From positions 1-64,000 of the forward strand of contig DAOUKT010000008.1 in NCBI GenBank assembly GCA_034421015.1: a stretch of DNA of 64,000 bases, written 5' to 3'. The translations under genes were made by a program, and so were the position numbers. Shown piece by piece: positions 48,635 to 57,520 of this stretch. A model generated the notes under the pieces. That model was not told the origin of the DNA. It did not search any database and saw only the letters and a list, made by a program, of their open reading frames with translations. This DNA is from DAOUJW01 sp034421015. Its GTDB lineage: Bacteria; Chloroflexota; Dehalococcoidia; Lucifugimonadales; UBA2985. Numbering within the stretch: the first letter of the stretch is position 1; every line of letters begins with the position of its first letter.

Positions 48635-49279
48635 ATGCGCACGTACTTCCACACATACAGGGCTGCGGTGCTGGTTGCGCTGCTTGTGGCGGCGGCCCTT
48701 GCAATATCGGCCTGCTCATCCTCTCCCACGCCTGAACCGGCTACGGCCACGCCCCCGCCAACGGCCGATACGTCCCAGCCGGCCACCTCCATGCCGGATC
48801 CCACGGAGGATATGGAGCCGCTAATGCTCAGCCTTCCCCTGGACTTCCCAATCGAGACCTACTCGGGAGACGATTACGCGGCGGGGACGGAGCTGATGTT
48901 CTCGGATTTCTTCGCCGACGGTAAGCCCGTCATACTGAATTTCTGGGCCGGTCTGTGCCCGCCCTGCCGGGCCGAGATGCCGGACTTCCAGGAGTTTGAA
49001 GATGAGTACTCCGACAGGGTGACCCTGGTCGGAGTCGATATTGGGCAGTACCTGCTCCTGGGCAACCGGGAGGACGCAGAGACGCTCCTGGACGACCTGG
49101 GCGTAACCTATCCCACGGGTCTGACCAGCGAGAGGAACGTTGTGCCTGAGTACATGGTCCTGGGTATGCCCACCACGGTGTTCATGAACCCCGATGGCAC
49201 GGTCTTCCGCAACTGGAACGGCATTCTCACCAGAGAGCAGCTGAACGACAGGGCAGACGAGCTGCTGATGGCGCAGTAG
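48635..49279 (+). CDS. TlpA/ResA-like thiol-disulfide lipoprotein
   Basis: A 214-residue exported redox protein. The signal AAVLVALLVAAALAISAC ends in a lipobox with the Cys near residue 27. A Pro/Thr/Ser linker follows, then the thioredoxin domain with active site GLCPPCRAEMPDF and cis-Pro in LGMPTTVFM. The ATG at 48635 has GGAGGGG upstream. It is paired with the CcdA-type membrane protein gene 61 nt downstream, which can supply reducing power. A role in cytochrome c maturation or disulfide repair is expected. Confidence 0.9.
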   Translation: MRTYFHTYRAAVLVALLVAAALAISACSSSPTPEPATATPPPTADTSQPATSMPDPTEDMEPLMLSLPLDFPIETYSGDDYAAGTELMFSDFFADGKPVILNFWAGLCPPCRAEMPDFQEFEDEYSDRVTLVGVDIGQYLLLGNREDAETLLDDLGVTYPTGLTSERNVVPEYMVLGMPTTVFMNPDGTVFRNWNGILTREQLNDRADELLMAQ

Positions 49280-49340
49280 GGAGTTCTTGAGGCGAGGGGG
49301 CGAGAGCGCCAAGCACCAATCCCACTGAGGAAGGAGAGCC

Positions 49341-50249
49341 ATGACTATAGCCAGAAACATCTCGACTTACCTGCGCGAACCCCAGGCCCTGCGCAGCCTC
49401 GTGGTCCCGGCGCTGGTGGCGGCCGGGGCCTTGGGCATTGCGTTCCTGGGCGCGCTGATTCTGGGCCAGGACAGCGGCGTTGACGGCGTCAACAGGTTCG
49501 TGGAGAACCTGTCCGGCATGTCGGGGTCATACATTGGCAACCTTGGGTTCATCGCTCCCCTGGGCTTCGCCTTTGCAGTGGGAATGGTGTCCGCCGTCAA
49601 TCCGTGCGGGTTCGCCATGCTGCCCGCGTACCTGGGGCTGTACCTTGGCGCCAACAACCAGGACGACGAAGCTCGCAGTCCCATCCAGCAGATTTTCAAG
49701 GGGCTGGAGATAGGGAGCGCCGTCACCCTTGGCCTAGTGCTCCTGTTCGGGCTGGCAGGAACGATTATTGCCCTGGGCTTTCACTCCGTTGGGAGCATTC
49801 TGGCCTGGCTTGGGCTGGGAATAGGCATCATCCTGACGGTAACCGGCGCGTGGCTGGTAGGCGGCGGCAAGCTGTACACGGGGTTCGCGGCCCAGGCTGC
49901 GTCCCGCATAGGTGACCCGGGGCAGGTCAACGTCAAGGGCTACTTCCTGTTCGGCATCAGCTACGGGATAGCGTCGCTGAGCTGCACGCTGCCCATATTC
50001 CTGTCCGTGATAGGGACGTCCTTTGCCGCCTCCACCATTCTCACGTCCATGGGCCAGTTCCTGCTCTACGGAATGGGAATGGGCGTGGTCATCATGGTGC
50101 TGACCCTTGGCATGGCCTTCTTCAAGAGCGCCATGCTGGGGACGATCCGCAAGATGCTGCCCTACGTTGGCCCCATAGGCTCGTGGCTCATGGTGGTGGC
50201 CGGCGCATACATCGTCTTCTACTGGCTCACCATCGGCGGCGTCCTGTAG
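49341..50249 (+). CDS. ccdA: CcdA/DsbD-type membrane electron carrier
   Basis: A 302-residue membrane protein that passes electrons from cytoplasmic thioredoxin to exported thiol proteins. Redox Cys residues lie in NPCGFAMLPAYL (first half) and SLSCTLPIFL (second half), the pseudo-repeat typical of CcdA. About seven hydrophobic segments are seen, with an N-terminal extra helix (about residues 20-42). AAGGAGAG precedes the ATG. Its likely partner is the TlpA-like lipoprotein upstream. Confidence 0.9.
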   Translation: MTIARNISTYLREPQALRSLVVPALVAAGALGIAFLGALILGQDSGVDGVNRFVENLSGMSGSYIGNLGFIAPLGFAFAVGMVSAVNPCGFAMLPAYLGLYLGANNQDDEARSPIQQIFKGLEIGSAVTLGLVLLFGLAGTIIALGFHSVGSILAWLGLGIGIILTVTGAWLVGGGKLYTGFAAQAASRIGDPGQVNVKGYFLFGISYGIASLSCTLPIFLSVIGTSFAASTILTSMGQFLLYGMGMGVVIMVLTLGMAFFKSAMLGTIRKMLPYVGPIGSWLMVVAGAYIVFYWLTIGGVL

Positions 50250-50271
50250 GCGGGCCGTTGGCCGCGACGGG

Positions 50272-51222
50272 CTAGTCCCCACCGAAGTAGCGACGCGGGT
50301 TGTCCACCATCATCGTGTGTATGGCCTCGTCGGTGACGCCCAGCTCCCGCAGGCGGGGAAGCACCACGCGGTTGATGAAGCAGAGCTCGTCCGGGTTATA
50401 GGCCTGACGCTCCTCGTTCATCTCCTGGGTCAGCAGGAAGGAGATGGGGTAGTCGTGGGACAGCGTCACGCGGTCCAACAGCCCCATGTCCAGAAGCTCC
50501 TTGACGACCTGGGTGCGCTCATCCCACTTGAGGCCCTGTACCCGGCCGCCGGGATATCTGTCCATTCCCAGGTAGCAGCCCTGGCGGGCGATGCCCGACA
50601 GGTAGTCCAGGTCGTCCGAGTCGTTGCTGTGGCCTATGCACACCCGGTTCAGGTCCACGCCCTCCTCCAGGAAGATCTGCACCTGGCCGTTGCCCACCTT
50701 CTCGGGGGCTGCGGTGTGGGTGGTGATGGGAAGACCGGTCTCATTGGAGGCGCGGGCCGCGGCCCTCAGCACAAGCTCGTTGGCCGGCGTTACGCCCTCC
50801 TCCGTGGTCGCAACCTTGATGACCCCCGGCTTGATGTCCGTCCCGTCGAGGCCAACCTCGATGTCCCTGACGAAGGCCCTGGCCAGCTGGTCCGGCGTCA
50901 CGCCCCTGGCAATTGACCTGGGGATGTCTATCCAGATGCCGGTTGCAACTATCACGTGCACGTCCACCTGCTCGGCGACAGAGCGAATAACGCCAATGTC
51001 CCGGCCCAGGTCCATTGTGGTGACGTCCACATAGGTCCGAATGCCCTCGGCGGCGGCCTCCCTGAGCGCGGCCACGCCCCGGGCGATGGCCTGCTCTCGG
51101 TCCACAAGCTCCGGGAACGTCTGGGGTATGCCGGCGGAGCTATTGAGAATGTGCTCGTGCATCAGGGTGAATCCCAGGTCGTTGACGTCGACGGGGCCAA
51201 GGACTGTGTTCACTGTAGGCAT
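50272..51222 (-). CDS. Phosphotriesterase-family metal hydrolase
   Basis: A 316-residue TIM-barrel hydrolase. Metal ligands of the family are visible: H22 and H24 in LMHEHI, the bridging Lys in GVIKVATT (a carboxylated Lys in relatives), His in PITTHTAA, His in CIGHSND, and Asp in TLSHDYP. Members hydrolyse lactones, phosphotriesters or other esters; the lactonase activity is more common in nature. GGAGG precedes the ATG. It is convergent with the CcdA gene. Confidence 0.88.
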   Translation of the reverse strand: MPTVNTVLGPVDVNDLGFTLMHEHILNSSAGIPQTFPELVDREQAIARGVAALREAAAEGIRTYVDVTTMDLGRDIGVIRSVAEQVDVHVIVATGIWIDIPRSIARGVTPDQLARAFVRDIEVGLDGTDIKPGVIKVATTEEGVTPANELVLRAAARASNETGLPITTHTAAPEKVGNGQVQIFLEEGVDLNRVCIGHSNDSDDLDYLSGIARQGCYLGMDRYPGGRVQGLKWDERTQVVKELLDMGLLDRVTLSHDYPISFLLTQEMNEERQAYNPDELCFINRVVLPRLRELGVTDEAIHTMMVDNPRRYFGGD

Positions 51223-51350
51223 AGCTAACCTCCCAAATCAGCGCTCATCTCGGGGATGATACGAGGAGGTTACACCCTATGCGACGGCGGTGTAAAGGAG
51301 AGCGGCGGCCTGCAGAAGCGCGGGTGAATGGGCCGAAAGCTATGCGGGGG

Positions 51351-51740
51351 CTACGCGCCCAGCTGCGCTATTGTCCTGGTCATCCATTCAACGTAGCTCT
51401 TACGGGACATCCCCCGCCGTCGCGCCTCCGAGGTTATGGCGTCGGCGACGCCTGCGTCCAGCACCAGGTTCATCCGAACGCTGGGCTTGTCCCGCGCCTC
51501 ACGGACAAGGAGGATTGTAGTAAGCACGCAGCCTTCGGGCACCTCCACGTCCTCAAGCGCGCTGGGTTGCGGTACCGGATTCCCATGCTCATCCATGCTG
51601 TCCATCCAGTCTCGCAGAGCATCTTGAGCGTTTACCAGGACTTCATCAAACGTGCAACCCATTGCGACGCAGCCTGGCAGATCCGGGAATGCAACTCCGA
51701 AGTCCTCTCCTCCACCTTCAATGAGCGCCGGATACCTCAT
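51351..51740 (-). CDS. hicB: HicB-type antitoxin
   Basis: A 129-residue antitoxin. The N-terminal half has the HicB degenerate RNase H-like fold (RYPALIEGGGEDFGVAFPDLPGCVAMGCTFDEVLVNAQDAL), and the C-terminus carries a ribbon-helix-helix-like DNA-binding part (VRMNLVLDAGVADAITSEARRRGMSRKSYVEWM). The ATG at 51740 overlaps the hicA stop by 4 bp (ATGA). Confidence 0.9.
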   Translation of the reverse strand: MRYPALIEGGGEDFGVAFPDLPGCVAMGCTFDEVLVNAQDALRDWMDSMDEHGNPVPQPSALEDVEVPEGCVLTTILLVREARDKPSVRMNLVLDAGVADAITSEARRRGMSRKSYVEWMTRTIAQLGA

Positions 51741-51931
51741 GTCTGGTCCTCCCAACCCGCAATCTTCGCTATGGAACGCGCTACAACAGGTCTAACTGTT
51801 CGATGCCGAGGTAGAATGATAGTGGCCGGAATCAACTCGTGCCGGTAGAGGTCGTGGTTACTCCCGTGGCGTTCCAGGTACCAACCCTCTCGCTCCAACC
51901 GCTGGCGTATCCTCTCTGTTCGCGTCTCCAA
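51737..51931 (-). CDS. hicA: HicA-type mRNA interferase toxin
   Basis: A 64-residue double-stranded RNA-binding-fold toxin. RIRQRLEREGWYLERHGSNHDLYRHE contains the catalytic-type His in GSNHDLY. The TTG at 51931 is chosen: the promoter predicts transcription from about 51935, so the ATG at 51946 would lie upstream of the mRNA, and the TTG start also matches the usual HicA N-terminus. The leader is about 4 nt. Confidence 0.85.
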   Translation of the reverse strand: METRTERIRQRLEREGWYLERHGSNHDLYRHELIPATIILPRHRTVRPVVARSIAKIAGWEDQT

Positions 51932-51941
51932 TGTGTGCACA

Positions 51942-51970
51942 ATCATAGCACGTAAGCGTGTTGATTTCAA
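51942..51970 (-). promoter_or_regulatory. Promoter of hicAB
   Basis: Minus strand: TTGAAA (51965-51970), 17-bp spacer, TATGAT (51942-51947). The predicted start is near 51935. Confidence 0.65.
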
Positions 51971-52001
51971 GCACGCAGACAGAGGACATTGGAATCCGCG
52001 C

Positions 52002-52838
52002 CTAGCCCATTTGGGGGTTCGCCGCCAGCTGCATCCGCGCCACCAGAACCTGTGGAATGGAGTGAAAGCGCGCCCAGCTCAAAGGCCGGTCCGCCCTGGC
52101 CTCCGTACCCTCCGGCATCGACGCCTCCTCCATCCAGTCCAGCACAAAGCCATGCCTGAAGCACGTGTTGAACAGCATACTTATGGGTCGGTGGAAGTAG
52201 TGCTGTGGCTCCGGCTGTCCCACAATCCCCAGGCCCATGTGCGCCCTGGGAACCGAGTAGTCGGTGACTATGACCCCGAAGGTGGACACAAGCTCGCCGC
52301 CCCTGTCCTGCTCCTCGGCAATCTTTCGCACGTTGCCGGAGTTAAAGGCCGGGTGCATAACAGAGAACACAAACCGGCCGCCGGGCTTCAGAAGCGCCGG
52401 CAGCGTGGAGATGAGCGGCTCAATGGCGGCCATGTCCATCAGGGCCATTGTGCAGACGGCGGCGTCGAACTGCTCCCTGCCCAGAGAGAGCAGCGCCTCC
52501 GTGTCATTTGCGTTCATCACCCTGTAGTCGATCCTGTCGGCGTGTTCCGTCGTGCGCAGGCGGGCGCGTTCAATGAAACGCTCCGAGTGGTCGAAGGCCA
52601 CGACGTGCGCGCCGGAGGCCGCCATCCGCCGTGCGAAGCGGCCCGCGCCGCAGGCGACGTCCAGCGCCCGCTCTCCGGTCTGCAACGCCAGCATACGCTC
52701 AGTCGCAGGCTCCACCAGCAGGTCCTGGGTCGCGTTGCCGTCGCCTATGCGGTCGTCCCACCACTCGGCGATGCGGTCCCAGACCTCAGTTGTGCTGGAG
52801 GCGTACTCCGGGAAGTCAGGCGAGGTGTGGTCGTTCAT
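52002..52838 (-). CDS. Class I SAM-dependent methyltransferase
   Basis: A 278-residue methyltransferase of the Methyltransf_11/25 type. Motif I is ALDVACGAGRFARRMA, followed by VVAFDHSERFIERAR, AVCTMALMDMAAIEPL, and ALLKPGGRFVFSVMHPAF. The C-terminal HFHRPISMLF region is shared with uncharacterised relatives. No ribosome-binding site is seen; it starts 9 nt after the upstream F420-type gene, so translation may be coupled. The substrate is unknown. Confidence 0.86.
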   Translation of the reverse strand: MNDHTSPDFPEYASSTTEVWDRIAEWWDDRIGDGNATQDLLVEPATERMLALQTGERALDVACGAGRFARRMAASGAHVVAFDHSERFIERARLRTTEHADRIDYRVMNANDTEALLSLGREQFDAAVCTMALMDMAAIEPLISTLPALLKPGGRFVFSVMHPAFNSGNVRKIAEEQDRGGELVSTFGVIVTDYSVPRAHMGLGIVGQPEPQHYFHRPISMLFNTCFRHGFVLDWMEEASMPEGTEARADRPLSWARFHSIPQVLVARMQLAANPQMG

Positions 52839-52847
52839 AAGGCAGGG

Positions 52848-53222
52848 CTAGTCCGTCACGTGAAGCTCGACCTGCACTAGGGGGCTGCCCTCAACCCAGG
52901 CGTCCACGTCCATTGCCCGCCCGTCCCGGCGACCCTCCGCTATCATGGTGAACACCTCCCGGCGCCTGGCCTCCTCGGTTATAGGCGTGGCCGTAGCCGG
53001 GATGTCCATCTGGACGCTCTCCTTCAGGTGGAAGGTGAACTGAGGGTTGGCAATGAGATTGGCTAGCCAGCCCCTGGGGCCGGGAAGGCCGGAGATGAAC
53101 AGGTCGTCGTCCAGCAGGTGGAACCATATCTCGATGCGCCGGGGCTGGCCGCTCCTCCTGCCCGTCGTGGTTATGTCAATGACCCTGTCCTTTTGTAGCG
53201 CCTGTGCGATTGCTTCGTTCAC
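52848..53222 (-). CDS. Nitroreductase/deazaflavin-dependent oxidoreductase family protein
   Basis: A 124-residue split-barrel protein resembling the F420H2-dependent oxidoreductases (DUF385/Ddn-like, FDOR). TTTGRRSGQPRRIEIWFHLLDDDLFISGLPGPRGWLANLIANPQ is typical, with the RRSG/GWLANL pattern that contacts cofactor in relatives. The GTG start has GAGAGG upstream, and TATAAT lies at 53255-53260 on the minus strand. Together with npdG it supports F420 use in this organism. Confidence 0.8.
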   Translation of the reverse strand: MNEAIAQALQKDRVIDITTTGRRSGQPRRIEIWFHLLDDDLFISGLPGPRGWLANLIANPQFTFHLKESVQMDIPATATPITEEARRREVFTMIAEGRRDGRAMDVDAWVEGSPLVQVELHVTD

Positions 53223-53304
53223 TGCGCGCCTCTCATCGACTGTACTGTGAGGGCATTATACCAGCAGCCGATTTGCAGGAGCATATCACCTCCACGGCCG
53301 TATC

Positions 53305-53333
53305 TGGACAATCTGCGCGCCTGCTGGTAGAGT
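53305..53333 (+). promoter_or_regulatory. Promoter of the alpha/beta hydrolase gene
   Basis: TGGACA at 53305-53310, 17-bp spacer, TAGAGT at 53328-53333. The leader is about 16 nt and contains GGAGG. Confidence 0.55.
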
Positions 53334-53355
53334 CAACCGCAACACCGGAGGCGCA

Positions 53356-54141
53356 ATGTACCAGGAAGTAGACTACTCCGCACTGGACCATCCCCTCATC
53401 AGCATGACCATGTTCCACCCGCAGCGGGTGTGGTCTCCTGCGCCGGCGGGCGCGACCGACCACCTGGTCCCCGTCGAGACGGGCGTTTCGGTGTCCGCCA
53501 GGTTCTACCCCCTTGATTCCAGCTCGCCGGTGGTCCTCTTCTTCCACGGCAACGGTGAGGTGGCCTGCATATACGACACCCTTGTGCCCTCCTACCACCG
53601 CGCCGGGATGAGCTTCTTCGTGGCCGACTTCCGGGGATACGGCCAGAGTAGCGGGACTCCGTCGTTCTCCAACATGACCTCCGACGCCCGTGAGGTGTTC
53701 GCCTACTTCAAACGGATGCTCGCCTCCGAGGGCATAACTGGCCCCGTCTTCGTCAAGGGGCGCTCCCTGGGCTGCCACTCCGCGCTGGAGGTCGCCGCCC
53801 GCTTCCAGGACGAAATCGCCGGCCTGATTATGGAGAGCGGCTCAGCCAGCATCTGGCGCACGGTGGAGCGATGGGACCTGCCCATGGACGCCCCCGAAAT
53901 CGCGGAGATGCTGCGCCTCCACGAGGGGAAGGTGCGCTCCATTACGCTGCCCCTGCTGGTCATCCACGGCGAGCGGGACGACCTGATCCTCGTTGAGAGG
54001 GCCTTCGAGTTCTACGAGTCGGTAAGCTCCGAGGACAAGACCCTGGAGATAATTCCGATGGCGGGCCACAACGATCTGCTGCTTAGGGGCCGTGACCAGT
54101 ACTTCGACGCCATGCGCAAGTTCGTCCAGGACCACTCGTGA
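53356..54141 (+). CDS. Alpha/beta hydrolase
   Basis: A 261-residue serine hydrolase. The oxyanion strand is VVLFFHGNGEVA, the nucleophile elbow GRSLGCHSAL, the acidic residue lies in LLVIHGERDDLILVERA, and His in MAGHNDLL. The pattern resembles FrsA/BAAT-like and dienelactone-type hydrolases. It has no signal peptide. The substrate is unknown. GGAGG lies 4 nt before the ATG. Confidence 0.88.
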   Translation: MYQEVDYSALDHPLISMTMFHPQRVWSPAPAGATDHLVPVETGVSVSARFYPLDSSSPVVLFFHGNGEVACIYDTLVPSYHRAGMSFFVADFRGYGQSSGTPSFSNMTSDAREVFAYFKRMLASEGITGPVFVKGRSLGCHSALEVAARFQDEIAGLIMESGSASIWRTVERWDLPMDAPEIAEMLRLHEGKVRSITLPLLVIHGERDDLILVERAFEFYESVSSEDKTLEIIPMAGHNDLLLRGRDQYFDAMRKFVQDHS

Positions 54142-54186
54142 CGGGAGAGTGCCGTCGGCCTGCGAGCGGTAGTGTGTCGGCGTCCT

Positions 54187-54249
54187 CTTACCGCTCATGG
54201 TGAGCCCGTCGAACCATTTGAGCGGTAAGATTAGCTCCCTAGCTATAAT
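54187..54249 (+). repeat. Hairpin-plus-TATAAT repeat, copy 2, upstream of mutS2
   Basis: An 11-bp stem (CTTACCGCTCA / TGAGCGGTAAG, 54187-54229), then 14 nt, then TATAAT at 54244-54249. It shares TGAGCCCGTCGAACCATTTG with the copy at 15336-15422, lacks that copy's inner hairpin, and shows a compensatory A:T for C:G at the fourth stem pair. It can end the hydrolase transcript and supply a -10 for mutS2. Confidence 0.6.
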
Positions 54250-54338
54250 CGAAAGACCCTAGTCTGGAAGGCTCTTTCTGGACTCAGGCCCGTCCCTGCT
54301 GCTAAGCTGAGAGGCACATTCCAGCAGGCAAAGGTCGC

Positions 54339-56720
54339 ATGGACACCGAAACAACCAGCGTTCCTGAGGAGGACCTCCGGGAACGTGCCCTTGAGCTTCT
54401 TGAGTTCCCACAGGTCATAGAGCGACTGGCGGGGCACACCCAGACCCCCATGGCTACAGAGCTGGCCCTGGCCCTCAAGCCTGCCTACACCCTGCTCGAC
54501 GTCCAGCGGCGTCAACAAGAGACCTCGGAGGCAGTGCGGCTTCTTGAGCGCAGTCGGGACGTGGAGTTCAGCTCCGCGAGAGACGTGCGCAAGCCTGTGG
54601 AGAGCGCCGCATTGGGAGCGACGCTCTCGGGGCCAGACCTGCGGGACGTTGCCGGAACCGCGAGGGCCCTTGGCAGCGCGCGATCGGTCGTCGGCTCCCA
54701 GAGCGACCTCGGCATCCTCTCCCACCTCGCCAGGCAGATAGCCGACCTCCGGGACCTTGAGAGGCAGCTGTCCGGGGCCATAGGCCGGGACGGCGAGGTC
54801 CTGGACGGGGCGTCGCGGCAGCTCAGGGAGATGCGCATCCGCGCCCGGGAGACCTTCAACGCGCTGGAAGGCTCCCTGCAGAGGATGATGCGGGGGCTGT
54901 ACGCCCGGGGCGTCCTGCAGGAGGCGCTGATAACCCAGCGCCAGGGCCGCATGGTGCTCCTGGTCAAGGCGGACATGCGCCAGCACGTCCAGGGCATAGT
55001 CCACGACGTATCCGACAGCGGAGCGACCCTGTTCGTGGAGCCGCTCCCGGCCATATCCCAGGGCAATCAGTGGCAGGAGCTTCGACTGGCGGCCCTGCGG
55101 GAGGAGGAGCGCGTCCTGCGCGAGCTGTCCGGTCTTGTGGGCGACAGGAGGGACGACCTGCTGCTGGGCATGGACATGCTGGCACGCATTGACCTGGCGC
55201 TGGCCAAGGCCCGCTACTCGGCATCGGTCAGGGGCGCGCCCGTTGCTCTGGTGCAGTCGGACCAGCCCTACATACTGCTGTCGGAGGCGCGCCATCCGCT
55301 GCTGGGTGGCGACGTAGTCCCCAACACGATCCAGCTGGGTGAGGGCTCATCTACAATCCTAGTCACAGGCCCCAACGCAGGCGGCAAGACGGTGTCGCTG
55401 AAGATGACCGGCCTGCTGGCGGCGATGGCCCAGGCGGGGCTGCACGTTCCCGCGCGTGAGGCCATCATCAGCGTGTTCGACGGCTTCTACGCCGACATCG
55501 GCGACCAGCAGAGCATCCAGCGTTCCCTCTCCACCTTCAGCTCCCACGTGCATAACCTGAGCATGATATTCGGAAGCGCCACTTCCCGGTCCCTGGTACT
55601 CATCGATGAACTCGGGACCAGCACCGACCCGGAGGAGGGCGCCGCCCTGGCCAAGGCCATCCTCATGGAGCTTCACAGGCGCGGCATTCCCGCGGTCGTC
55701 ACGTCCCACTACAGGGACCTGGCGGCGTTTGTGCAGGACAACCCTGGCATGACCAACGCCAGCGTCGAGCTTGACCCCGACACCCTGTCGCCTACCTACA
55801 AGCTCAACATCGGCCTGCCGGAGAGGAGCTACGCCCTCACCATTGCAACAAGGCTGGGTATGCCCCAAGCCATCATCGACGACGCCCGCTCCATGCTCTC
55901 CGGCGACTTCAAGCAGACGGAGGGCCTGCTGAACGACCTCCAGCGGGAGCGCCGGCAGGCGGTGGAGCGCAGCAGGGAGACCCAGGATGAGCTGAGGCAG
56001 GCCAGGGAGCTGCGACAGGAGCTTGAGACCCGGCTTGCCGGACTGGAGCAGGAGAAGGACCTGATGATTGCGGAGGCCCGCAGGGAGCTGGAGACCAGGG
56101 TTGATGAGGTGCGGCAGCGTCTGCGGGCCGTGGAACGCTCCTTCCCCGCGCCCAGCCAGCCACAGCCCGCTCCGTCCCTTCACCAGCAGCGTCAGGAGGT
56201 ATCCCAAGTGAGGAGGGAGCTGCAAACTCCCGTCTGGAGAGGCGAGACCGTCCGTGTCCGCTGGCTCACGTCGCTACGCCCCGGCGACCGGGTACGCGTC
56301 CGCGGCATCAGCCAGCCCCTTGAGGTGCTTTCGGAGCCGGACGGCGAGACCGGCGTGGAGGTCGCGCTGGGTTCAATGAGGATCAGGGTAGCTCTTGACG
56401 AGATCGAGGGCAGGGTTGAGGCTGCGGCTCCCAGGCCCGGGACTGTTACGGCCGTCAGACCGCCCGCCGTCGAAGCCCCCGCTGACCGCGACCTGGACCT
56501 CCGTGGCGTGCGCGTGGCCGATGCTCTGGACCGGCTGGACCAGTTTCTGGACAGGGCGGCCCTTGCCGGGCTGTCGTCTGTTCGGCTGGTGCACGGTGTT
56601 GGCACAGGCGCGCTGCGGAGCGCCCTGCGGGAGCGCCTGGCCGGGCACGTCCTTGTCGGCTCCTTCGCCTCGGAGGAGGGCAACCGCAACGACGGCGCGA
56701 CCGTGGTGGAGCTGGCGTAG
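54339..56720 (+). CDS. mutS2: MutS2 family ATPase/endonuclease with Smr domain
   Basis: A 793-residue protein with core and clamp helices, the MutS-type ATPase (Walker A GPNAGGKTVSLK near residue 345; Walker B LVLIDELGTSTDPEEGAALA), a long coiled coil (about 520-625), a KOW-like part, and the C-terminal Smr domain (LDLRGVRVADAL, VHGVGTGALR). In Bacillus subtilis MutS2 binds collided ribosomes and rescues them; older work tied it to recombination. The next gene, 6 nt away, encodes a Vms1-like release factor, which supports the ribosome role here. Confidence 0.93.
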   Translation: MDTETTSVPEEDLRERALELLEFPQVIERLAGHTQTPMATELALALKPAYTLLDVQRRQQETSEAVRLLERSRDVEFSSARDVRKPVESAALGATLSGPDLRDVAGTARALGSARSVVGSQSDLGILSHLARQIADLRDLERQLSGAIGRDGEVLDGASRQLREMRIRARETFNALEGSLQRMMRGLYARGVLQEALITQRQGRMVLLVKADMRQHVQGIVHDVSDSGATLFVEPLPAISQGNQWQELRLAALREEERVLRELSGLVGDRRDDLLLGMDMLARIDLALAKARYSASVRGAPVALVQSDQPYILLSEARHPLLGGDVVPNTIQLGEGSSTILVTGPNAGGKTVSLKMTGLLAAMAQAGLHVPAREAIISVFDGFYADIGDQQSIQRSLSTFSSHVHNLSMIFGSATSRSLVLIDELGTSTDPEEGAALAKAILMELHRRGIPAVVTSHYRDLAAFVQDNPGMTNASVELDPDTLSPTYKLNIGLPERSYALTIATRLGMPQAIIDDARSMLSGDFKQTEGLLNDLQRERRQAVERSRETQDELRQARELRQELETRLAGLEQEKDLMIAEARRELETRVDEVRQRLRAVERSFPAPSQPQPAPSLHQQRQEVSQVRRELQTPVWRGETVRVRWLTSLRPGDRVRVRGISQPLEVLSEPDGETGVEVALGSMRIRVALDEIEGRVEAAAPRPGTVTAVRPPAVEAPADRDLDLRGVRVADALDRLDQFLDRAALAGLSSVRLVHGVGTGALRSALRERLAGHVLVGSFASEEGNRNDGATVVELA

Positions 56721-56726
56721 CCCCTA

Positions 56727-57431
56727 ATGGAGCATCGAGACGTTCCCATAGGCCCCATGCGCGGCCTCGCCGCCGAATGGCACGACCCCGCCAGGAGGGG
56801 CCGCACGCTGTGCCTGCCGCCCGGCGCAGTCCCGCCGGACGACGTTGCCCTGGACGAATCCCTCGCGGCGTCCATCGCGGCCTCCGGCACGGGCGCAGTC
56901 CTCTTCTGGAGCGCCGATGAGACCCACGCCATCCTCCCGCCCTTCCCGGTCGAAAACCCCGCTGAGAGCGACGGCTGGGATACCGGCCCGCTGCTTGCGC
57001 TGCTGGACAGGCCACGGACCATTCTCGTGCTGCTGCTGCGTCTCGGCGGCTACGCCGTGGGCGTATTCGAGGGCGAGCGGCTGGCGCAGTCAAAGGTGGG
57101 CACACGCTTCGTCAAGGGTCGGCACAAGAAGGGGGGCAGCTCCTCCGGGCGGTTTGCCCGCAGGCGTGAGGGGCAGGCCCGGGAGCTCATGGACAAGGCG
57201 GCCGAGACCTTTCAGGAGCAGGCGGAAGCCTATGGCGGCCCCTTCGACCACCTGCTCCTCGGCGGCGACAGGATGACGCTGCTGGCGTTCCAGAAGCGAT
57301 GCCCGTATCTTGAGAGGCTGGAGGGCATCCGGCTGCCGCGCATCCTGAACGTCGAAGACCCCAGGCTAGAGACCCTGCTGTCCCTGCCGCGCCTGATCTA
57401 CACCAGCCGCGTCATAAGCTCCGTCCCCTAG
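56727..57431 (+). CDS. Vms1-like release factor (VLRF1) domain protein
   Basis: A 234-residue protein resembling the Vms1/ANKZF1 and bacterial VLRF1 family, eRF1-like factors that free nascent chains from peptidyl-tRNA on split large subunits. The signature TRFVKGRHKKGG...GRFARRREGQARELMDKAAETF is clear at about residues 126-160. In the relatives I recall, a Gln of a GGxSQ-type loop is the catalytic residue; here the loop reads GGSSSGR (136-142), so that Gln appears replaced. The gene starts 6 nt after mutS2 and is surely co-transcribed. Confidence 0.75.
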   Translation: MEHRDVPIGPMRGLAAEWHDPARRGRTLCLPPGAVPPDDVALDESLAASIAASGTGAVLFWSADETHAILPPFPVENPAESDGWDTGPLLALLDRPRTILVLLLRLGGYAVGVFEGERLAQSKVGTRFVKGRHKKGGSSSGRFARRREGQARELMDKAAETFQEQAEAYGGPFDHLLLGGDRMTLLAFQKRCPYLERLEGIRLPRILNVEDPRLETLLSLPRLIYTSRVISSVP

Positions 57432-57520
57432 CCGGCCACGGCCGCGCTAGGGATACTCTGAACAAGTAAGAAACATCACCACCTCGCCTAATGACACTTT
57501 CACCACCATTCCTGCGAAGG

